A model generated the notes under the pieces. The model saw only the letters and a list, made by a program, of their open reading frames with translations. It did no database searches and was not told the DNA's origin. A DNA stretch of 64,000 nucleotides from the NCBI GenBank assembly GCA_963576785.1, contig OY756149.1, positions 1,736,001 to 1,800,000 of the forward strand, written 5' to 3'. The position numbers and the translations under genes are program-made. The stretch is from Chlorophyllum brunneum. Taxonomy: Eukaryota > Basidiomycota > Agaricomycetes > Agaricales > Agaricaceae. Each line of letters starts with the position of its first letter. Position 1 is the first letter of the stretch. This document shows positions 57,439-64,000 of the stretch, in pieces.

Positions 57439-59684
57439 CTACAGTTTGTATCCTTTACCACTGGACGGTTTGATATCCCACCCGAATCTCGCCTGCTTAA
57501 GTGTGACAAGTTGCGGTAACACGTGCTCATACGCATGTGCTGCCCACTTTAATAGAACCACAGTCAGCCCACCTCATACCGCGTGCAAGAATGTCAAACA
57601 TACCTCACAAGCCATCGGCCTAGTATCCCTAGGGTCAATAATCTCCTCCACACCAAATTTATGTGCTGTTTTCAATGGACTTCGAACATCTTCAAATCTA
57701 TCAAGAAGTTGAGTCATGAGCTGTTCGCGCTCCTCTAAACTTTTAGAAGCATCTAATTGACGCTTATAGGCGGCTTCGATTCCACCTTCAAGTGGGAGAC
57801 TACCCCAATCTCCTGATGGCCTGTTACGAAAAAAGTAGCGTTTCAGGTTCGGAATAGATGGTGGATGGGAAAGGGTAGGGGCGCACCAAGCTACGCGTTT
57901 ACTCCATCCGTCGTCCGGATCAGCAAAAGCCGAACCTGCGACACCAAATGCGCGTCGGATGATTATGGTAAATATAGGTACTGAGGCCTGGTATAGTGCT
58001 GCAAGTGCTGCCGCGCCGTGTCGGATTGTTGCCATCTTTTCCGCTACGGAGCCTACGATCAGTGTTGTTGAGATTGAATATTGAAATAAGGGGAATGCGT
58101 AGGAATACAAACCGACGGCAAAACCTGGTTGGTCCACTAGGTTCAAGATGGGCAACCTGTCGAATGAGTGTTATGGAAACAGGACGGGGAGGGAGGAGTG
58201 AGAACGTTACCCAAAGTGGTCGCAGAGATCCGCAAAGCGGGTGGTCTTTTGGCTTCCGAATGCATCGATTGCGCCTTTGAACGCATAAGTTACTGAGGGA
58301 GACAAGGATAGAAAGAACTGACCTCCATTGAATTTACAGTCACTGGAAAGGACACCAACAGATCGTCCATCTAGCCTTGCGAATCCAGTCACGATATTCC
58401 TTCCCCACATCGCACCAATTTCAAAAAAGCTCGACACCCCTGTCCCGTCCCTATCCACGACTAGCTCGATCAACCTGCGAACATCGTAGGCCTTGGTTCT
58501 CCTCCTTGGGATGATTCTGATCAATTCTTCTTCTTTTCTGTCTCTCCGATCGCCTGTAGCGTCTGTCTGTAAAACTGGTGGTAATGCGAAAATCGACGAG
58601 GGAAGGTATGAGAGAAATGTCCGAATCTGGTCAAAAGCGTCTGCCTCAGAAATCGCAACATTATCAACCGAGCCGTTCGTAGCGTGAATTTCCCAGCCAC
58701 CTAAAGCTTCTTTGGATAAATCTTCAAAGGTGGCTTGACGGACAACAGGAGGCCCTGCGGCAAAGAGTTGACTGAGGCCTTTGACCATGACACTGAAGTG
58801 CCCAAGAGCTGTTTTGGCTGCTGCGAGACCGACGACAGGACCAACGAGAGCGGAGGCGACAGGAATGGCAGCCATGGCGTCTATGCTCCGTCCTAGACCT
58901 GCGAGGCTAGGGATGTAGGTCGCGCCAATGCTGAGGTCTGTTGGATTGTTATATTTCCAATAATTTAAGGAAGCTGAAGAACATACAGGTAGCGACACTT
59001 CCTCCACCGCTGGACCCATCCAGCAGACGAATCTACAATTGCAAAGCCGGATAATTAATTACTAATATTGCATATGCAATTAGTATGCAACACGCACAAG
59101 TGGTACTCGAGCCCGCCGCGCAAGGTTCTAGCCACAGACGAGGGTTAATAGCTGACTGGCAGTAATATGCGCCATCTTACCTCCCCATAACCCGCCTTGC
59201 CTTGTATACCTCCATCGGCATGTCCACCACGGACACTGAAATCATCAGCAGTAACGAATACCTTGCGGTCCCGAACTTTCCCCCACCCTATGACACAATT
59301 TCTACGAAAAGGTATGAGATTACCCAAGACGAGTTCTCGAGGCTTACGCGGGTATGAATTCGTCCATTTTATCGGTTTCCGATGGTTTTCCACTGATCGA
59401 GCCAACTTCTTCGAACGAGCCTTTATCCAGAAGCATCGCGATGCGCTCATGCACCCATAGTTTATTGTTGGCTTTCTGACGGATATAACCAGGATTCTTC
59501 GGATTTGGGGTACGTATATGGGTTTGAAGAGTACGCAATCGTGCTACAGGATACTGTTTACCGGATATTCAGAAGATGAGGACACGAGCAATAGCGGATA
59601 ACACACCTCCCAACTGGTTTTGTCGTCGACCAGCTGCTCCTGGCTGTCCTGTGTTTTAGGTTTTGCTACGTCGTCCTTGGGCAT
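57439..59684 (-). CDS. Acyl-CoA carboxylase carboxyltransferase (beta) subunit
   Basis: Transfers carboxyl groups from carboxybiotin to an acyl-CoA (propionyl-, methylcrotonyl- or a related CoA; the substrate cannot be fixed here). The ATG at 59684 gives MPKDDVAKPKTQD, then NKLWVHERIAMLLDKGSFEE after an intron with acceptor AAACAG. Core blocks are KVFVTADDFSVRGGHADGG, RLLDGSSGGGSVA, GPVVGLAAAKTALGHFSVMV, GAMWGRNIVTGFARLDGR, LPILNLVDQPGFAVG and the conserved C-terminal EEIIDPRDTRPMACEW. A last exon after a roughly 57-nt intron ends KPSSGKGYKL with TAG at 57441-57439. About six exons with all tested joins in frame. Its natural partner, a biotin carboxylase, is broken immediately upstream in the head-to-head orientation. 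Confidence 0.9.
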
Positions 59685-59889
59685 ACCCTGTCAGAATACC
59701 ACGATTGGTGCCGCCCGCTCAAGTGATAACGTTCCTATTACCTGAGCCCTGTTGCTATTGCAAGGTGGAATTGCTTCGGGATCAGCAACTACCGGCACCG
59801 CCGGGAACACATGTACAGTACGAACACTCATGTGATTGCAGCTACCCACACGCCCACGGTCAACTCTCGAACGCAGGCGTTAGATGCCT

Positions 59890-61262
59890 TGTATGTCGGT
59901 ACCCAGAGTCGTTGCGAACCGGGGCGAAAATGCAAGAGTTAATAGACGCTGAATCAATCATTCATCGCGTTGCTTCCTACTATCACGATCAATTGCCATT
60001 CGAATACTCCGTTCTGCAAGAGAACTTGGCTGACACACTCATTCTATACTGCTACTGCTACGCGAGTCATGCTACGTATGCGATGAAGCGGTCAAACTCC
60101 ACGATGTGGCTTTGTATATGGACGTTCAGCGCAATACCCGAGATACCCATCCGGTGCGTTAACTATTTCGGAGCAGCTACCAAATGGCCAAATGGCTTGT
60201 TTTTGTTCAGCACTCACTGTACGCACGTACACCCTGGATACGAATTCTTCAGTGAATCGCCAGCACTGGCAGATGCTCTTGCCAAATGCGACCCACCGAT
60301 GACCCTCATTGGCCCGTCTTCCGATGTGCTCCGCCTCGCAGGGGACAAGGTCCTATCTCGTGACCTAGCGGCCTCGCTAGGTGTACAAGTCACCCCTGGT
60401 ACCCGTATCGCACCGAGTGACCAAGTTCGAGCGTCGCGGCCGTAATGATGTTGGTTGGTTACCCATCATTACTAAAGCTTTAGACACCGGAGGTGGACGA
60501 GGTATTCGAGTAGTTGATAATGTTTCAGAGATTGACGAAGCCTCCAGAAGGTATGTGCATGTGGTTACTCTCCACCGACATCCTCCGAACATTTAATAGA
60601 TGCGTGGGGTAAAGTCCATCAGGACAGCTGTTTCCCGAAACAGCCCTCACTGGTACGGGTTGGAAGCACATTGAAATACAGGTTATTGGCGATGGCATCG
60701 GTGCTGTAAACTATTTCGGGAGCGTGATTGTAGCGTTCAGCGCCGGTATGCGGCATCCTTGCATAATTCAACTGGAGCTCGGCTAGCACAGCAGCAGATT
60801 GCCCCATCGCACCTTCTGCGTTTCGTGATTGAACCGGTGATTGCGCCTTCTCTCAATATAGCCTCCCACCTAAAATACAGAGATCTCGGTATATTCGGGT
60901 CCCTGCTCAATACCGCACAAACCCACTGGGGGTCTCTTGAAATCAACCCTCGCATTCAAGCTCACCATAACAGGTACGCGTTATCCTCATCTATCCGATA
61001 CTTCTACCGACACTCTTCACAGCTACTTCCCTTCGCTCCCACTTCTCCCACGCTGGTATCTCAACGGGTGGATGAAGAAAACAGGAGAGTGGAGAAGCAC
61101 GAGATATTCGTTGTGATGAATACAACGAAAATGGAGAGCGTGGTGAACGTCATGTTAGTCTTATGTGATGGTATCATCGAAAGGGTTGGTTCAAAAGCTG
61201 GTACTATCCCTGGAGAAGGCAGGCTGTGTGTCATGAGACGCGTGAAGAAAAGTCGGCTGTGA
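59890..61262 (+). pseudogene. Decayed biotin carboxylase / biotinyl (alpha) subunit of an acyl-CoA carboxylase
   Basis: Plus strand, head to head with the carboxyltransferase gene. Family blocks are visible but lie in different frames: VVANRGE (59896-59916), IAIRILRSARELG then a stop (TGA in place of Trp, about 60034), ASHATYA, DEAVKLHDVALYMDV after a one-base shift, CTHVHPGYEFFSESPALAD, GDKVLSRDLAASLGVQVTP, KALDTGGGRGIRVV after another shift, CVG then TAA in place of Glu (about 60612), HIEIQVIGDGIGAV, a further shift before ERDCSVQRRY, and SLEINPRIQAH. A remnant biotinyl site (TTKMESVV) near 61130 is followed by a stop at 61260-61262. Between SLEINPRIQ and the biotinyl site most of the normal intervening region is missing. 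At least five disabling lesions make it a clear pseudogene. Confidence 0.85.
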
Positions 61263-61690
61263 GCAACCAGTCTTATTATTGGGTACCCCCACACGCACGC
61301 TGTTGTGAATATCAATCACCAACAAAAGGCAACGAATCAATCACTTGGTCAGTGTTGGAGTCATTCGGCACCACCCATTGCGAATTTTATAAAGCTGGCT
61401 GGCTGTGATCAGAACTGTTTCCTCTCAACGTGAATGATAATTTCATATTGATGGACGTGCTATCGCATGTAAAGAACAGGTGAATGTCACACTTAACCTG
61501 CTACCGAACACTAATTCTCATTAGTGCAGCGCAACCGCACAGGTGAAGAGAGATAATACAGGGTCTGAGGCAGTCTCTTGATTCCACTTTAGTTTTTTGG
61601 TTTGCTCTGCAATTGGGCGCTTTACGGGACGTTGGTAGCCCAAGCGTGTTAGTCTCCACCTGATTCTCCCTGTCTACACTCACCGCCTGA
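61263..61690. other. Intergenic region
   Basis: No supported gene. A stretch near 61610-61630 (CAATTGGGCGCTTTA, reading QLGAL) might be the last trace of the first exon of the membrane-protein relic that follows. Confidence 0.3.
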
Positions 61691-62866
61691 TTGGTGTTAT
61701 TTCTTGCAGACAGTTACCATATTTCATACCCCAAGGACAAACTCGTATACAAGATAGTCGTCTATTTCGTCTTTTTATTGGAAAACGTTCAAACGGCCGT
61801 TTTGACATACGGAGTCTATGACTCCCTTATCACTCATTTCGGCGACCCGATAGCTATCGACCGAGTGCAGCTGGCTTGGTTGGGGATACCCTTACTCTCG
61901 GGACTCGGTACGTGGTCAGTCCTTTACCCGAATCATGCCGACCAACGATATTTCAGCCGGATTTATTGCTCATATGGTTTATACGTACCGAATATACAAA
62001 CTATCCCGGTCCGTCGTCGTCAGCGGGCTTGTCGCAGTGGTGAGCTTGCCGCCCTGAGCTAGGATAGGGTAACAATTATTGGAACACAGATCGCGCTTCT
62101 GCAATTGGCAACCGCGACCGTCGAAGCGGTGCATGCCCATGCGTCCCAATTTTTTTCAAGATTGGATGGCTCACTGGCTATTCTGGTGGTACGGATCCCC
62201 CCCAGCCGCCTGCTACAGAAAAATGATGCCTCCCTAGACCTGGTCATTCTCATCTGCTGTTTGTGATATCCTCATCGCTGGGCTCATGACTTATTATGTG
62301 AGCCTCAAAATGATGAGAAACTTCTCATCATACTGAATTTGGTTCCATAGCTCCTGAAATGTGATCCAGGGCTAAAACGAACAGCAGCAGTGGTCACGAA
62401 GCTTGTACGCCTCAGTGTCGAGACTGGAACCATAACTGGTAAGCTTGGAGGTGACAGTATCGGGATGGCATTGACGTCTACTTTAGCGGCGATGGCGACT
62501 TTAAACGCAGTCCTCTTCGTATCCTTACCCGGAAACGAGGCTTTTAACATCCCTGCCTTCATCTTGCCAAAGCTCTACTCCAATACCCTCCTCCGGCTTC
62601 TCAACAGCCGAATTTACATTAAAAAGCATTGCACCGAAACAATATCTACAGTAAAGTTCTCATCTTCCTCCAAATTCCCCCGTTATTCGATGCCGAACGA
62701 ACCAGAATCAGACCTCGAATGGGAAATAGCTGATAAAGAACCAGACCTCCGACCAACCTTCGCGCCGGCTTTCTCGACCCCCCAGAGCAATGTTCACGTT
62801 GAATGCGAGACAACCACTTTCTCGGATGGGGGACCACCCTCAGCTTACCCCAGAGTTATGTCCTAG
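61691..62866 (+). pseudogene. Broken DUF6534-type seven-helix membrane protein gene
   Basis: DUF6534 proteins are fungal multi-helix membrane proteins of unknown function, expanded in Agaricomycetes. Recognisable blocks are SYHISYPKDKLVYKIVVYFV and FLLENVQTAVLTYGVYDSLI, then LAWLGIPLLSGL, YRIYKLSRSVVVSGLVAVV, LLQLATATVEAVHAH, CDILIAGLMTYYVSLKMM, VRLSVETGTITG and FNIPAFILPKLYSNTLLRLL plus a hydrophilic tail ending at 62866. The blocks lie in several frames with stops between them that short introns do not remove, and no convincing first exon with an ATG is present upstream of the acceptor at 61712. I read it as a pseudogene, though a gene with unusual splicing is not excluded. Confidence 0.58.
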
Positions 62867-63084
62867 GCATGCTGAATTTATTTGTCAACATTCTCCTTTA
62901 CCACCACATTCTCCTTTACCACCACCCGTATGTACACTAGCACGGTGATAATGATAATTACCCCTGCTTCTCTACATATATATTCTTTGAGCAAGGGGGC
63001 CTCACAACAGAAGTTGCCGGTACCCAGCGTCCGGCAGAACAGCTAGTGCGTGGAGCTGTCCGATTGCTTCCTCTCCTGACACCT

Positions 63085-63114
63085 CTTTTTTTTTCTTTTT
63101 CTTTTTCTTTTTTT
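63085..63114. repeat. Polypyrimidine (T/C) tract
   Basis: About 30 bases of T with interspersed C, in runs of five to eight T. Confidence 0.8.
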
Positions 63115-63292
63115 AAATCAACAATTTATATAGTGGTACTCAAATGCAGTCTGCATGTACATACATACAAAAGTACAAGTACAAAATGTTCAGAGAAGGG
63201 AAAAGTAACTAACCCCGCAAGACTCAATATCATCTAAATTGAAATCTAGAGAGATCTTTGGTATTTATGTTGTTTTTTTTAAGCCCAGAAAA

Positions 63293-63311
63293 GAGAAAGA
63301 AAGAAAGAAAC
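63293..63311. repeat. GAAA microsatellite
   Basis: Roughly four to five uninterrupted GAAA units. Confidence 0.75.
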
Positions 63312-63592
63312 AAATAGAAACTGATAAAAGAGAAACTATCAAATCACAATCTCAAAGGGAGAACAACAAACTGTACTAGCATGTGGAGGAGTGCTGCCCA
63401 GATACCATGGGAATGATGAACAGTGAATGAAAACTATTTAAAATAGTAGACGAGCGGGAAGGGGAAATAAGAGAAATGGATTTGAAGTCCATAACTGAAA
63501 GCACAAGGAAAAAAATAAGAAGAAAGGACTCACCCAGGAGCAGACCCAAATCTCTGACAAATTGGACAATGTAGTGGTATTGAATGCACCCT

Positions 63593-63845
63593 TCATTGAT
63601 GCTGAGGCACCTCAGGTTCCAGAGGGAAGGTGAAGGCCAAGGGGTTATGTTGCAAGAAGTTGGCTAACTCCTTGATAGTGGTGATGGGGTAATAGTGGTC
63701 AAAGTGCTGACAACAATGGAGGATATGGGAGCATGTCTGAATGAATTGACTCCTACAGTGATAACAAGAGAGATCTTCATTGGGGAAGAACCTCAGTCAA
63801 TATTCCCTGATTGAGACATGGCACAAAATGTTGAAGTTTCGGACA
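63593..63845 (-). mobile_element. C-terminal fragment of a non-LTR-type retroelement polyprotein (RNase H end)
   Basis: The minus strand encodes REY, a stop, LRFFPNEDLSCYHC, then TCSHILHCCQHFDHYYP and IKELANFLQHNPLAFTF, ending with a stop at 63595-63593. The order FFPNE, C-x2-C, H-I-L-x-C-C and a final LxxFLxxNPxAFxF is, from memory, that of the zinc-binding tail after the RNase H domain of agaric LINE-like elements. One in-frame stop is visible, and no CpG exists in 63541-63839. It is a dead fragment. Confidence 0.5.
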
Positions 63846-64000
63846 TATTCTAGAAATAGACTATGAAGTCATTATGTTAATAATAGACTGATCCGTTACT
63901 TTCCAGTAACTTCATTCCGTAGTAACTTCCTATGAGTTGCTCTGCATACGATGAGAGTCATAAGTACTTGATAGATTATTCTACATAGTACCAATGACTA
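63846..64000. other. Window end, probably within the same element
   Basis: Short reiterations of GTAACTT occur (63897-63930). Composition remains CpG-poor. No feature can be named. Confidence 0.25.

Larger units (their letters stand above)
62867..63592. other. AT-rich intergenic region with simple repeats
   Basis: Holds a T/C tract at 63085-63114 and a GAAA microsatellite at about 63293-63311. No gene is supported; a small frame at 63046-63237 is largely translated from the pyrimidine tract. Confidence 0.5.

Overview
The window looks like nuclear DNA of a filamentous basidiomycete, most likely an Agaricomycete. Genes are dense and split by many introns of about 45-60 nt with short GT...AG signals. 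Several families are typical of mushroom-forming fungi: lineage-expanded F-box genes, DUF6534 membrane proteins, a highly divergent G-alpha subunit and Mov10-like helicases. There is no operon structure. All assignments come from reading the translated sequence; no database search was run.

Layout. 1-23.8 kb is mostly conserved housekeeping sequence: the 5' part of a MOV10/SDE3-type RNA helicase (minus), proteasome ATPase RPT6 (minus), a small unknown gene, aspartokinase, a G-alpha-like GTPase, an F-box gene, an Xaa-Pro aminopeptidase and a second MOV10/SDE3-type helicase (plus). Two stretches without a supported gene (11.2-13.8 and 15.1-16.6 kb) interrupt it, the second holding a CpG-depleted fragment.

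24.2-46.3 kb is a young segmental-duplication array. A minus-strand pair recurs: gene A (F-box protein, about 0.5k residues) followed by gene B (unknown family with a PD-(D/E)XK nuclease-like pattern). There are three B-A pairs, one extra full-length A, and at least four A relics. Copies of the 5' end of a neighbouring aldose 1-epimerase gene lie downstream of B2 and B3. The four A genes read open; of the three B genes only B1 is intact. One A relic carries a 162-bp solo LTR with a perfect 5-bp target-site duplication. The complete epimerase gene closes the array.

47-64 kb returns to single-copy genes: a long small-heat-shock protein, a CCDC6/DUF2046-type coiled-coil protein, a gene relic, a ChAPs-family (exomer) protein, and a NIPA-type magnesium transporter gene flanked by two identical tRNA-Val(CAC) genes in inverted orientation. 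Next come an intact acyl-CoA carboxylase carboxyltransferase subunit and, head to head with it, a decayed biotin carboxylase/biotinyl subunit. A broken DUF6534 membrane-protein gene and a CpG-free retroelement fragment follow.

Themes. RNA silencing or transposon control (two zinc-finger MOV10-like helicases) shares the window with transposon remnants. Ubiquitin-proteasome genes (RPT6, five F-box genes) are prominent. The A/B array is the best candidate for an undescribed system: a repeatedly duplicated F-box gene paired with a nuclease-like partner that decays in copies while the F-box gene stays open.
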